Shown: positions 53,646-64,000 of the stretch, one piece after another
How the letters are laid out: each line of letters starts with the position of its first letter
How positions within the stretch are numbered: the stretch's first letter is position 1
DNA from: Liopterus haemorrhoidalis
Lineage: Eukaryota; Arthropoda; Insecta; Coleoptera; Dytiscidae
DNA length: 64,000 nt
Assembly: GCA_963971575.1 (NCBI GenBank)
Contig: OZ020617.1
Span: 41,016,606-41,080,605, forward strand
Direction: 5' to 3'
The notes under the pieces: model-generated
What the model was told of the DNA's origin: nothing
The model's database searches: none
What the model saw: only the letters and a program-made list of their open reading frames with translations
Translations under genes and position numbers: made by a program

Positions 53646-54323
53646 CAGTATTTTTTATTTGACATTATTTATGACATTTTGGTCATATCTACAAAAACCT
53701 AAAAAAAAAAAGTGGAAAAACGTAGGCAACGGTGTGTAGTTATACGCACGGGATTATTTTGAAAAGTATTCTTCTATTTAGAATAATTTTTATGACGCTA
53801 ATCAAGATATTTTCGGATAAAAACTTGTATATTGCAAATTTTCGAATACTGTAAAATTCCTTTCTTCTTAATAAAATCTATCTAACAACTTTATTACCTA
53901 GTAAACATTTTTATTAAATTTATTATCTGTATATTTTTCATTATATATTTTATAGCATATTTAAAACTGTTTATTATTTATGTTTACGATACCGCATTGT
54001 TGATAAGTTAAACTCATTACAAATGCAATTTCCAAAATATTTCTTTCAAGGCGTTTTAGATAAGCAACTATTAAAAATTTTGTTAAAACATATAGTGATC
54101 GTAACCTTGTGATGTGGAACAAATTGTTTGACGACAAAATATGCCGCAAAGTACAGCTTGCACAGATGCACATTTCTATTATAACATAACCTATTGCGAA
54201 TAAGTGCAACAAAAGCGACAAATTATCAAACAACTTTGCCGTTTTAATTGCACTTACCGTATTTTTCGGACCATTTCGGACGATAAAACGTACCCCAAAT
54301 TTATGAGACAATTTTTAGAAAAA

Positions 54324-54562
54324 CTATTTATTATTACGATAACTTGTACCAGCAACATTCTGTTCATCTTCACTCTCTGTACTATCACCCGTCTCGTTAA
54401 TGTTACTGCTCGTATTATTTTCGTCTGAACTATTGTCAATCTCTTCAAAAACCAAGTCATCTTCGATACTATCCAATGCGTTGCTTATACCGCATTTCTT
54501 AAAAGACTTAATAATCATCTTTTCTTTTACAGCTTCCCAAGAATTTTTTACCCAGATACTTC
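54324..54562 (-). pseudogene. pogo/Tigger transposase C-terminus
   Basis: The minus strand reads WVKNSWEAVKEKMIIKSFKK then CGISNALD, the conserved end of the CENP-B/pogo DDE domain (W..V....I.+SF+.CGISN.LDG.ED). An acidic, Ser-rich tail (EEIDNSSDENNTSS..STESEDE) follows up to the stop at about 54324. Everything upstream was removed or displaced at the LINE insertion point. Confidence 0.85.
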
Positions 54563-55125
54563 TATATATTCTTTATTTCTCCCTAGGCCTTGCGGCGTTC
54601 AGGGTATTAGCCATTTGAATAGAAATAAAATAAATAAAATAACCAAAACAATCCAAATTACATAACGTACAATACAGTACAATTTAATTTACACTATATT
54701 ACATTTTCTCATTTCTTTCTTCTTGCTCCAGTGTCCCTCTCTTTCTTCCTATTCTCATTCTGGTTTCCCTCTCCGATCTCCTTCCTTCTTGTTTCCAGTT
54801 CTCTCGCCCATCTTTAATTTATTTTATTCCATTCTCTTCCCTTCCAACCGTTTCTTCGCCCCTCCTCCTATCTCCCTTCCTTCCTCCCCATTTCCAGGTG
54901 ACCTCAGCCCCCTTCTTTCCTTCCATTTCGCGCCTTCTGTCTCCCACCGGGCCTCTTCCTTCCTTCCTTTACCCCTTCCTGTTATCCTTCCCCGATCTCA
55001 ATCCTTCTTGCCTCTAATTCCTTCGCCCACCTCTCCTCCCTTCCATCTTCGTGCAACAGGTCTAATGTGCACCCCGACCATACTGTCATCTCTTTACACC
55101 TCTTCGCGAGGTGCTCTATATCTTC
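54563..55125 (-). mobile_element. 5'-truncated LINE, second copy
   Basis: Flanked by a perfect 15-bp duplication TTACCCAGATACTTC (54548-54562, 55126-55140). It has the same 3' end as the 3930-5090 LINE (CCTAGGGAGAAATAAAGAA on the minus strand) and keeps only the last part of the zinc-knuckle ORF (..LAKRC-type end to LDL). The insertion splits the pogo transposase. Confidence 0.92.
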
Positions 55126-55140
55126 TTACCCAGATACTTC

Positions 55141-55215
55141 AAAAATTGTCCGTTTCATACGTATTTTTAGGGTTTTGTAGGTATGACCAAAAAACCCTTA
55201 TACCGTCATTTTGTC

Positions 55216-55271
<56 letters not shown>

Positions 55272-56095
55272 GACTGTTCGCTAAAAATTGTAGCCAAACG
55301 GCTAAACCTAGAGAGTTGAAATTTGGCATGCATATACAACTCTTTGACCCGCACATAGGAAAAATACTAAAACATCTAAAAAACATACCCCCCTAAAAAT
55401 ATAAACAAATATGTGCTCATCGAAAACAAAAATATTTTTTTTTAATTCTGAGTAGGGTATCAAATGAAAGCCCTTAGTACGTGGATTAACGATCAAATTT
55501 TTATTTTTGCAAAATAAATTATTTTGATTCGATTTTTGCCAAAAATGTGCAAAAAAAATTTTGTCCCACACCCTGTAGCCCAGATGGTTTAAACTAAAAA
55601 TCTAAAAAAATTCTAAGTAATGTATATTGGTGTGAACCGAAATAGTACAACAGGAATTTTTGATCAGATTATGTTTTTGGAAAATAACGCATTTTTTGTG
55701 GTTTTTGGTAAGACACTCACATGCATGGCGTGCGATGGCTACATGCGTTAGAGCACTTTTAAACTGGCTGGAAAACGAAGGGTTTCGAGTTCTCGAGTAC
55801 AGAGTGAATTTTATTTTTTGTTTTTTTTTTGCAATTTTATTATGTTGAAATTATTTTGTCAAAATTCTAGTTATATTTTGACAAATGTTGTATTTAATTT
55901 TTATGAGCGTAAATTTAATCACCAGTCTTATTATATGATTAACAGACGATAAATTATTTTAAAAATATCGTTCATTTTGCCGTGATTACTACAAAGTAAA
56001 ATTTGTCCTACACACTCAGCATACCGCCTTCACTTATTATATACCTGCGAAACCCTGAAATGTGTGAATATTCACACTTCACATCAATTTTTGCT
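55141..56095 (-). mobile_element. ~1 kb dispersed element, tRNA-like core, CAGA run
   Basis: Inverse of 26079-27145 with all parts in order: TTTTTAGGGTTTTGTAGGTA, a (CTGT)n run at 55214-55272, GTTGAAATTTGGCATGCATA, TTTTGTCCCACACCCTGTAG, a tRNA-like segment at about 55721-55797 (A-box-like TGGCGTGCGATGGCTA and B-box-like GGGTTTCGAGTTCTC) and GAATATTCACACTTCACATC. It abuts the right duplication of the LINE. Confidence 0.7.
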
Positions 56096-56467
56096 AACAT
56101 CGTGATTTGGCTTTAACTCTCATCTGTTCCACTCTTCCCGCATAAAATTATTAAATGGTTTATTAATCGACAAAGGGTTGTCGATACAGAAATGACAGCT
56201 AATTCTGTATTCATTTTTATTATATTTTCTTGGTTGATTCTGTTTTATGCGCTCTGAATTGATTCCACTCTAACAACACACAATTTTTAAACGGACCTAT
56301 ACATTCGGACCATAAGGTGCACCCTATTTTTAAGACGATTTTTCTGCGTAAAAAGGTGCGTCGAAAAATACGGTATTCAGCCTGACCTAACATTGCCATG
56401 ACTGATGATGAGAGAGAGGTCATTGTTAGGTGAGTCGGTATAAGTGCAATAAAGACGGAAAATTATA

Positions 56468-56888
56468 CTCCCTCCGTTCCAACATAAGTGTCCGATTTTA
56501 GTTTTTTTAATGGATTATCAAAATAATGAAATTAAATGTATCAGTAGTTATTTATTTAAATTAGTCCTCGATTTGGGTTTCTTTAACGCTATTCAATCAT
56601 TACAACACAAAGAGTCCCCGTCCAGTATTGATGAAATCATTGCGGCCGTGCGTAAAACATGGGATGAAATAACCGCGGAAAACTAGACAATTGTTTCATT
56701 ACACTGCAGAAGTGTATGGAATTGACCATGCTTCATAGAGGAGGCAACGATTACAAGCTTCCTCATATTTAGTTTAGTTGTGAAAATATACGTTATATAT
56801 CCCTTTGCATATTTTTTTATGAAATTGGACACTTATTTTGGAACAAATAAAATTCCTAAATCTGACACTTATTTTGGAACGGAGGGAG
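56468..56888 (+). mobile_element. Stowaway/plant-mariner-type element
   Basis: The ends CTCCCTCCGTTCCAACATAA and, inverted, CTCCCTCCGTTCCAAAATAA match at 24 of the first 25 bp. TA lies on both sides (56466-56467, 56889-56890). CTCCCTCCGTTCC is the hallmark terminus of Stowaway MITEs and their parent mariners in plants. The 421-bp element also keeps the C-terminal end of the matching transposase, so it is an internal-deletion derivative and not just a chance TIR. Confidence 0.85.
56561..56772 (+). pseudogene. Plant-type mariner transposase C-terminus
   Basis: The first frame reads LDLGFFNAIQSLQHKESPSS then IDEIIAAVRKTWDEI. After a stop and a one- or two-base shift near 56684 it continues NCFITLQKCMELTMLHRGG and NDYKLPHI before the stop at 56770-56772. 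This reproduces the conserved end of plant mariner transposases (N DLGFF.AIQSLQ ... L...F.TLQ..M...M...GGN.YKIPH). The catalytic core is absent. One frameshift and no start codon: dead. Confidence 0.8.
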
Positions 56889-56899
56889 TATTTGCTTTT

Positions 56900-57270
56900 G
56901 TTCTATAATTTGCCGCTTTTATTGCTCTTATTCCGGTTCACCTAACAATAGCCGCTCTTTGATTATAACTAAGCTTCGGACACAACCCACAACGTTCAAA
57001 ACACCCATATCAAGCGGAAAATATATTTTACGTACTTTGTTTAATTAAATCTTTTGTGTATAAACTAATTGAGTTTTAAGAAACTGTAAAGATCAATGCT
57101 TGTCGCTGCATTCGTGGTGTAGCGGTAGACTGTATGATGTGAGACAACAAATGCAATAATAAATTAAGACATTAAATACTTATATAAATAAATATCAGTT
57201 TATTGTAAAAACAAATATGTGTGAGATTCAAAACCCTTTTAGTAAAAATAATAAACACTTAATAATTAAT
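56900..57270. other. Intergenic sequence with tRNA-like start
   Basis: GCAATAAAAGCGGCAAATTAT-type sequence flanks the Tigger and Stowaway-like elements on both sides (54200-54250, 56440, 56910), so they may sit inside an older element. GCATTCGTGGTGTAGCGGTA at 57108 resembles a tRNA A-box region but has no B box after it. Confidence 0.4.
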
Positions 57271-57280
57271 CTTTACTTAA

Positions 57281-58487
57281 GGGACTATTACCGGTTAGAA
57301 AGGCAAAAAATTACCTATAATTAAATATTTTTTTTCTCGTTTCCTTTATTATAGAACGTTGTGCAACTTTTTTTATTTTATTAATATTATATTCAAGATT
57401 ATAAAAAAAATTTTTTTTTTTTTTCAATACATAGATAATTATATAGATGGCGCCAAAGTTCAATAACAAAAAATTATGATGCTCCATGGCCCGGGGTTAA
57501 TCTCGAAATTGACAAGTCTGAAACAAAAAATTCAAAAATAATTTTAAAGATGAAGGTGTCTTACATCGTAATTTACCACCTATTATAAAAAAATGGGTGT
57601 AAAAACAAACGGCGGATAGGTGAAATTTTTTTTCTAAAAATCATGTTTTTTTCCCCTTTTAACCTTATCAATTTTCTTTTTTTTCAAATTTTTTTGCAAT
57701 TTTCTGGTAAATTACGGTAGAGGACATCAAAATGAACAAAATTCACTAAATTTTAAAAATATCCGTTGTGTAGTTATGGAGAATAAGTCTGGGCCGATTG
57801 AAAAAACACCATTTCGAGAAAATCACTTTTAAAGTTTTTTTTTAATATTTGTATTGTAATATTTAAAAAAAAATTAAGTTTCAGCCCTTACAATTGGTTA
57901 ATCAGCAATCCCTGGTCCATATAAAAGTACTCCCGAATCAATCATTTGTTGCTGTTCCTCTTGCTGAGCAGTTTGCTTTGCCAAGCGAGCTTCCTTCGAC
58001 GCCGCGGTACTCGCTTTATTGGCCATCTCAATGCGTTCCTCATCTTTTTTTTAAACATAATCATACGCAGAGTGTCCAATTATGCATCCCATTACCTCCA
58101 ATATTTTCAAGAGGGACGTTCTACCTTCATTAAATATTGCTAATGAAATATTAGCAGCCAACTCAGTAATTTCTCTTCCCACAAACGTATGTTTGGGAAC
58201 GATAGCCCAAAGTGTTTTATATATATATTTTAATGTTTTATTATATGTTTAATTGTATATATATATATGTATTTGAACAGAATAACGGTGTTGAGAAGCA
58301 CACATGCCGAAACTCGTCAAACCAGCTGTCGCGCACCGAAAAAGCGCCTGCGCTAAAATTGCCACCAATTTCTTATTTTTTAGAATTTCGTTATAAAAAT
58401 TTAGGATATGATTTCTGAAGGTATAAGGAATCAAAAAATGTAAAAAAAAAAAACGATTTTTTGAAAATTATAACCGGTAATAGTCCC
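57281..58487 (-). mobile_element. TTAA-flanked, Kolobok-like element
   Basis: The ends GGGACTATTACCGGTTA and, inverted, GGGACTATTACCGGTTATAA lie between TTAA copies (57277-57280, 58488-58491). Kolobok elements duplicate TTAA and often start with GGG. A minus-strand relic inside matches the C-terminal region of a repetitive insect protein that I associate with Mutator-like/Kolobok transposases. 1207 bp, non-autonomous. Confidence 0.7.
57898..58200 (-). pseudogene. Kolobok-type transposase C-terminal relic
   Basis: The minus strand reads ELAANISLAIFNEGRTSLLK then ILEVMGCIIGHSAYDYV, a stop, then KKDEERIEMANKASTAASKE..AQQEEQQQMIDSG and LLYGPGIAD to a final stop. The order (FN.G...LLK..E..GI..G..T....+..D..R...A.......K..R....YGPG) is that of the terminal region of a multi-copy family in insects and cnidarians. 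One in-frame stop and no N-terminal half. Confidence 0.6.
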
Positions 58488-58491
58488 TTAA

Positions 58492-59678
58492 TATACAAAA
58501 AAGAGTTGCATAGCTAAAAAGTCAATGTTAATGTGAGGACGTCTCCAATTTCTGGAAGTTACATCTTTCAATAAGGGTCTTCATAAAAAGTGTTAACTTT
58601 TTTAAAACGTCCCCTGAACATACAAGGAATAATTAGCTACTACAAGAAATAATTACCTTCTTAATACTTAAATTAACATACGTAAATTGATTTTCAAAAA
58701 ATATTTGATTTAGAAAGTCAAAAATGTACCTAGATATTCGGAGTCTTACTGTATTCCAATGCCTGAAGTGCAGGTATCTTAGAAATACGATTAACCTGCC
58801 AAGGTTACAAATAGGATTCCGATAGGATATTGATTTCTATGTTTCTTTGACCTAAATCCACACCCTTATCAATTAAATTAATTCAGTTAATTATTAATAT
58901 AATACTATAAATGCATATTTCAAAAATCTGTTTGTTATTGAATAAAAATATACTTAATATTAGCTTTGTTCGCACATGAAGTTTCTAACAATGTACCATC
59001 AGTTAAGGAAGAAGTTTATGAATAGATTTAATGCGTATGTCTGATTCGAGATGTGTTAGACATTCACCGCGAATACTAAATTTGTCTGACAGATAAGATT
59101 GTAATCATAATCTAGTAAATTTAAGTGGAAGAGAGAACTCAGTTTATTAATAAAATTCAAAGAAACTAATAACGCGCATGTTCTAAATAGGGGTTTTTGT
59201 TCTAATCTACAAATACAATTGACTTGCTATGAATAAGTTACGTAAGGACGTAAGGAACCTAAATAAGAAAAGAAGAAATGTTTACTTTATAAGAATATTT
59301 ATAGGTTTATTATAGATTATAATCAGTTGTTTGAATTAGTTGAAATAATCTGTTACTTGATCGAAATGAGATTTTTTTTATCCAACTCAAACGCTACTTT
59401 TTCTCCTATAATTTTTTCTTTTGTGGTAATCCGTGTCGTAGGTCTTTAATGTTATTAATGACCGACTAGAACAAATCTGGGATTTAACCAATAAATTACA
59501 CAACAGTACAAAAAACCCAATCCAGGAAACAGAAACAATTAAGCTATCCCGAAGGAAAACAGGGTTTTTATAGTTTTTGCTTTGTACTTGAGAGTTACAT
59601 GTAGGGTTACCGTCCCTACATAGGCCAATTTCGGGATATCGATCGTAAAGAAGCGGGACACATCCGATTTTTATATTA
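58492..59678. other. Intergenic AT-rich sequence
   Basis: No gene. GTAGGGTTACCGTCCCTACA at 59600-59620 resembles the TAGGGTGACC-type hAT ends but lacks a partner. Confidence 0.4.
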
Positions 59679-60120
59679 GTCTAATGCAGGCCTGGGCAAA
59701 TGACGGGCCGGAACCGGCTTGCGCTGAAATTCTATCCGGCCCGCGAAGCATTTTATAAATTACTAGCTGAAAACCCGTGCTTCGCTACGGTATATTTATG
59801 GTCTCATTGGCATCAAATCCGCAGTTTGTTTTTAAACTTGTGTATGGGTAACCTTTGTAACAAAAAATCTAGTCGATATCTCACCTGTCCTAAGAGATAT
59901 TGAGGAACCCGTGAAAAAACATTTTACTCCTTTTCACCAGATAGAGGTCGAACTTGAAAAAATCCTTTCTTAGTGGGTTCTTACTTCGTACTGAAAATGT
60001 ACTCTCCGAATTTTTTATTTTTAACAAAAAAATACTAATTTACCCTTTAGGAGTGAAAGAAAACTGCCAAACTGTGAAAACATATATGCCAAAATGGAAT
60101 GTTATAACTCAACAACCGCT

Positions 60121-62960
60121 GGAAATACAAAGGATTCTATAATTCACCCGGAATGTAGATTCGCCCCTTTAGGGGTTGATTAAGATAAAATCCTGAAATA
60201 CATTTTTCGGCATGTGTATGGGTAATCTTTATAAGCAAAAACCAAGTCTATATCTTATTGATCCTAGAAGATATTAAGGCGTCCTTGAAATCACAATTCC
60301 CTCTTTTCACCCTTTAGGGGTGATATTTGTTAAAGGTAAAAAGCTGTTAAAACCATTTCGAGACATTTTAAAAAGACACAGGAAATACGACGTGATGTAT
60401 AATCTACCCCGTTTGTAGAATCACCCCTTTATGGGTTGATTAGGACGTAATCCTGAAATAAGTTTTTCGGCATTTGTATGGATAATTTTTGTAAACAAAC
60501 ACCCAGTCGATATCTTATTGGTCCTAAAAGAATTATGGAACTACTGAAATCACATTTCACCCCTTTTCAGCCTTAAGGGGTGAAATTAAAAAAAAAATGT
60601 CAAAATCTTTTCGAGATATTAAAAAAAAAACACCTATGTGCCAAAAAGTAATGTTGCAACTAACCGAACACAGGAAATGCGACGGGATGTATAATTCATC
60701 CCGATTGTAGATCCACCCCTTAAGGGGTTGATTAGGACAAAATCCTGAAATATATTTTTCGGTATTTATATGGGTAATCTTTGTAATCAAAAAGCGTCAA
60801 TATCTTATTGGCCCTAAGAGATTTAAGGAAACCTTGAAATCACAATTCACCCCTTTTCACCCTTTAGGGGTGAAATTTTAAAAAACTACCAAAACCTTTT
60901 CGAAATATTTTAAGAAGACTCCTATGTGCTAAAAAGTAATATTGCAACTAAACGAACACAGGAAATACGACGGAATGTATAACCCACCCCGATTGTAGAT
61001 CCACCCCTTTAGGGGTTGATTAGGACAAATTCCTGAAATAAGTTTTTCGGTAATAGTATGGATAATCTTTGCAAGCAAACAGTAAGTCCATATCTTATTG
61101 GTCCTAAGAGATATTAAGGAATCCTTGAAATCACAATTCACCCCTTTTCAACCCTTAGGGGTGAAATTTTAAAAAACTGTTAAACCCGTTTCGAGATATT
61201 TTAAAAAGACACCTATGTGCCAAAAAGTAATGCTGCAACTAATGAACACAGGAAATACGACGGGATGTATAATTCACCCTGATTGTAGATCCACCCCTTT
61301 AGGGGTTGATTAGGACAAAAACCTGAAAAATGTTTTTCGGTATTTGTATAGGTAATCTTTGTAAGCAAAAAGCAAGTCGATATCTTATTGGTTCTAAGAG
61401 ATATTAAGGAATACTTGAAATCATAATTCACCCCTTTTCACCTTATAGGGGTGAAATTTTAAAAAACTACCAAAACCTTTTCGAGATATTTTAAAAAGAC
61501 TCCTATGTGCTAAAAAGTAATATTGCAACTAAACGAACACAGGAATTACGACGGAATGTATAACTCACCCCGATTGTAGATCCACCCATTTAGGGGTTGA
61601 TTAGGACAAAATCCTGAAATATATTTTGTGGTATTTGTATGGGTAATCTTTGTAATCAAAATCAAGTCAATATCTTATTGGCCCTAAGAGATTTAAGGAA
61701 TACTTGAAATCACAATTCACCCCTTTTCACCCTTTAGGGGTGAAATTTTAAAAAACTATCAAAACCTTTTCGAGATATTTTAAAAAGACACCTATGTGCC
61801 AAAAAGTAATGTTGCAACTAAACGAACACAGGAAATACAACGGAATGTATAACTTACCCCGATTGTAGATCCACCCCTTTAGGGGTTGATTAGGACAAAT
61901 TCTTGAAATAAGTTTTTCGGTAATTGTATGGATAATCTTTGCAAGCAAACAGTAAGTCCATATCTTATTGGTCCTAAGAGATATTAAGGAATCCTTGAAA
62001 TCACAATTCACCCCTTTTCAACCCTTAGGGGTGAAATTTAAAAAAAACTGTCAAACCCGTTTCGCGATATTTTAAAAAGACACCTATGTGCCAAAAAGTA
62101 ATGCTGCAACTAATGAACACAGGAAATACGACGGGATGTATAATTCACCCTGATTGTAGATCCACCCCTTTAGGGGTTGATTAGGACAAAAACCTGAAAT
62201 ATGTTTTTCGGTATTTGTATAGGTAATCTTTGTAAGCAAAAAGCAAGTTGATATCTTATTGGTTGTAAGAGATATTAAGGAATACTTGAAATCATAATTC
62301 ACCCCTTTTCACCCTATAGGGGTGAAATTTTAAAAAATTACCAAAATTTTTTCGAGATATTTTAAAAAGACTCCTGTGTGCTAAAAAGTAATATTGCAAC
62401 TAAACAAACACAGGAAATACGACGGAATGTATAACTCACCCCGATTGTAGATCCACCCATTTAGGGGTTGATTAGGACAAATTCCTGAAATAAGTTTTTC
62501 GGTAATTGTATGGATAATCTTTGCAAGCAAACAGTAAATCGATATCTTATTGATCCTAAGAGATATTAAGGAATCCTTGAAATTACAATTCACCCCTTTT
62601 CAACCCTTAGGGGTGGAATTTTAAAAAACTGTCAAACCCATTTCGAGATATTTTAAAAAGACACCTATGTGCCAAAAAGTAATCTTGCAACTAAACGAAC
62701 ACAGGAAATACAACGGGATGTATAATCCACCCCGATTGTAGGTTCACCACTTTAGGGGTTGATTAGGGCAAAATCCCGAAATTGGTTTTTCGGCATTTGT
62801 ATGGGTAATACTTGTAAGTAAAAATTAAGTCGATATCCCATCGGCCGTAAGAGATATTAAGTAATTCGTGAAATCACATTTCACCCCTTTTCATCCCTTA
62901 GGAGTGGAATTTCGAAAAATCCCTTCTTAGTGGGTGCTGACGTCATGAAGGGAATATACT
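60121..62960. repeat. 290-bp tandem array with 870-bp higher-order repeat
   Basis: The landmark GGAAATACGACGG starts at 60121, 60381, 60673, 60961, 61251, 61542 (one change), 61831, 62122, 62413 and 62704, giving a period of 288-292 bp after the first unit. Private variants recur every third unit: TAATGAACACAGG at 61251 and 62122; CACCCATTTAGGGG at 61542 and 62413. Each unit contains CACCCCTTTTCA..CCTTAGGGGTG and CACCCCTTTAGGGGTTG, which can form short hairpins. Minus-strand frames of 70-87 codons recur once per unit but are a by-product of the repetition. Confidence 0.92.
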
Positions 62961-63011
62961 CTCCGAATTTCAAGTTTCTAGGCCCAGGGGTTCGGGCTGG
63001 GCGGTGATGAG

Positions 63012-63047
63012 TGAGTCAGTCAGTCAGTCAGTCAGTCAGTCAGTCAG
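63012..63047. repeat. (GTCA)n microsatellite
   Basis: Nine GTCA units in GAGTGAGTCAGTCAG.., the characteristic near-3' microsatellite of the nested repeat. Confidence 0.9.
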
Positions 63048-63364
63048 GACACTGCCTTTTATATATATAGATTGTGTCCTGCAAAAATATTACTGTCTGT
63101 CCAATATTCTTTAAAATTTTCATTCTTTCAATTTTCTTTTCTTTAAATTGCATAATAAATTCACGTTTTGGTTTAAATATACTGCTTTTAAAATTTATAA
63201 AATATCCTTCGTAACAAAAACAATATTTAAAGATAGAAAAAAATATTTTCTGGCCCACGGTCAAATTTTCATCCGCAATGTGGCCCGACATCCAAAAGAT
63301 TTGCCCACTCCTGGTCTAATGGGTCAATTCTGTGCATTCCGTAACGCGTTCCGTAAGCAATCTA

Positions 63365-64000
63365 TAATAATAATTTAATAATAATTTTATTAATGTTAAC
63401 AAATACAAAATATTTTTACATACGTCAGAAGTTAATAAAAGTAATAGTGGGAAAAAAATAGTACAAATAAACATAGCATAAACAATAATACATTGAATTT
63501 AACATTAAAAATAAAGTTACAAAATTACCTTACAAGTCATTAAAATTATTAGCGAGGTATTGGTCAAAGTTGTAAAATGCTTTAGTTATTAAATATGTTT
63601 TTACAGTCTTTTTGAATTGCTGGTTGTTTAACTTCTTTATTGCCAAGGGCAGTATGTTGTAAAATAAGATACCAAAATAATTGAAAGACTGCCTTGATTT
63701 GGTCAATCTTACGTATTTTGGTCTGATTATATAACTTTTTCTTGTAAAATGAGCATGTATTTGATTTTGCTGTTCATAATTAATCAGGTTGCAATGTACG
63801 TAGACGAGACATTGAAATATAAATAAACACGGCTAGGTAAGGATATTCAAATCAGTAAATTTGTGATTACAGTCTGATCTGTAGGATAAGTTAGCTATTA
63901 TTCTAATAACGCGTCTTTGCAAAGAAAATATTCTTTGTGAAAAGGGGGAGTGTCCCAAGAATCGCGTAGGACATGTGACTATGAAAGAGTGCATGATATG
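63365..64000 (-). mobile_element. LINE 3' region running off the window
   Basis: The minus strand enters at 64000 inside a reverse-transcriptase ORF, ends the ORF at 63530 and continues through an AT-rich 3' UTR to an (ATT)n tail near 63365-63390. The rest of the element lies beyond the window. Confidence 0.8.
63530..64000 (-). pseudogene. LINE (Jockey/CR1-like) RT C-terminal part
   Basis: The frame reads FLGHSPFSQRIFSLQRRVIR, YRSDCNHKFTDLNILT then a stop (63833-63835), and then CLVYVHCNLINYE, IHAHFTRKSY, RLTKSRQSFNYFGILFYN and ILPLAIKKLN, ending FNDL and TAA. This is the well-conserved C-terminal pattern of Jockey/CR1-type LINEs (..QRIF.LQ+R.+R.I......CR..F..L.ILT.PSLY.....+ .. NY.G..+YN.LP..IK). 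A single stop makes this copy recently dead. Confidence 0.85.

Larger units (their letters stand above)
54257..56373 (-). mobile_element. Tigger/pogo-type element with nested insertions
   Basis: The ends CCGTATTTTTCGGACCATTT and, inverted, CCGTATTTTTCGACGCACCT lie next to TA (54255-54256, 56374-56375). This is the well-known pogo/Tigger terminus. The interior has the C-terminal end of a pogo transposase on the minus strand. A LINE (54563-55125) and a dispersed element (55141-56095) have since inserted. Confidence 0.85.
59763..63072 (+). mobile_element. ACTAGCTG...ATATATAGAT repeat with expanded core
   Basis: It starts ACTAGCTGAAAACCCGTGCT then TCGCTACGG, and ends (GTCA)n followed by CTTTTATATATATAGAT. 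This pair of ends marks a common insect repeat class whose mechanism I cannot name with confidence. In this copy the interior has been amplified as a ~290-bp tandem array. It sits inside the hAT-like element, which is AT-rich at the junction. Confidence 0.7.
59687..63313. mobile_element. hAT-like element, CAGGCCTGGGCAAAT ends
   Basis: The left end CAGGCCTGGGCAAATGACGG and right end TTTGCCCACTCCTG are inverted and flanked by perfect 8-bp copies GTCTAATG (59679-59686, 63314-63321). Internal CGGCCCGCGAAGC..GTGGCCCGACATCC blocks are typical of hAT MITEs with CAGGSSTGGGCAA ends. Without the nested array the element would be about 300 bp. Confidence 0.9.

Noticed and set aside
54723..55319. 198-codon + strand frame
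   Set aside because: Antisense of the second LINE copy fused to a CTGT microsatellite (repeated Cys-Leu-Ser-Val). No real protein signal.
57108..57135. Possible tRNA start GCATTCGTGGTGTAGCGGTA
   Set aside because: A-box-like only; no anticodon arm or B box follows.
60121..62960. CRISPR array or tandem gene family
   Set aside because: The units are 290 bp with no short spacers, and the recurrent 70-87-codon minus frames drift and break between units. It is a satellite inside a transposon in a eukaryotic genome.

Overview
The window is nuclear DNA of an arthropod, most probably an insect. It is AT-rich and has a spliceosomal multi-exon gene with GT..AG introns, eukaryotic tRNA genes with Pol III-type T-run terminators, tRNA-derived SINEs, non-LTR retrotransposon fragments and many classes of cut-and-paste DNA transposon relics. 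A short interstitial run of the TTAGG-type repeat fits an insect that is not a fly. I cannot fix the order from sequence alone. Nothing bacterial, viral or CRISPR-like was seen.

The only protein-coding host gene I can support is a five-exon gene on the + strand (13612-23444). It encodes a 645-residue, almost entirely coiled-coil protein that I identify as Cep89 (CCDC123), a centriole distal-appendage protein. Its exons sum to an open reading frame with matching phases, while three of its four introns are filled with transposons, in one case nested three deep. The second host-type region is a tRNA cluster (28259-31354): one tRNA-Thr(AGT) and four copies of initiator tRNA-Met(CAT) in mixed orientation.

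Most of the rest is mobile DNA. 1-13 kb: SINEs, LINE relics, an internally deleted mariner, foldback and MITE copies, and a small P-element-like MITE that keeps the start of a THAP domain. 13-24 kb: Cep89 with its loaded introns. 24-28 kb: a MITE interrupted by a TTAA-flanked element, and a ~1 kb dispersed repeat that combines a tRNA-like core with a CAGA microsatellite. 28-32 kb: tRNAs and a DDE-transposase relic. 32-39.5 kb: a 1.7 kb foldback element, several TIR elements with clean target-site duplications, and a pseudogene of a repetitive arthropod protein family. 40-53 kb: more hAT-like MITEs and SINE pieces. 54-58.5 kb: a Tigger/pogo element with nested insertions, a 421-bp mariner-type element with the TIR and transposase C-terminus of the plant Stowaway/mariner lineage, and a TTAA-flanked Kolobok-like element. 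59.7-63.3 kb: a hAT-like element holding a second insertion whose 290-bp monomers are amplified about tenfold with an 870-bp higher-order period. The end of the window enters a minus-strand LINE.

There is no operon-like or multi-gene system. The unusual signals are at transposon level: the Stowaway-type element, the higher-order array, the P/THAP MITE, and one ~50-bp minisatellite unit that recurs inside elements with different terminal repeats. Element boundaries given with target-site duplications were read directly; superfamily names are inference from ends and motifs.
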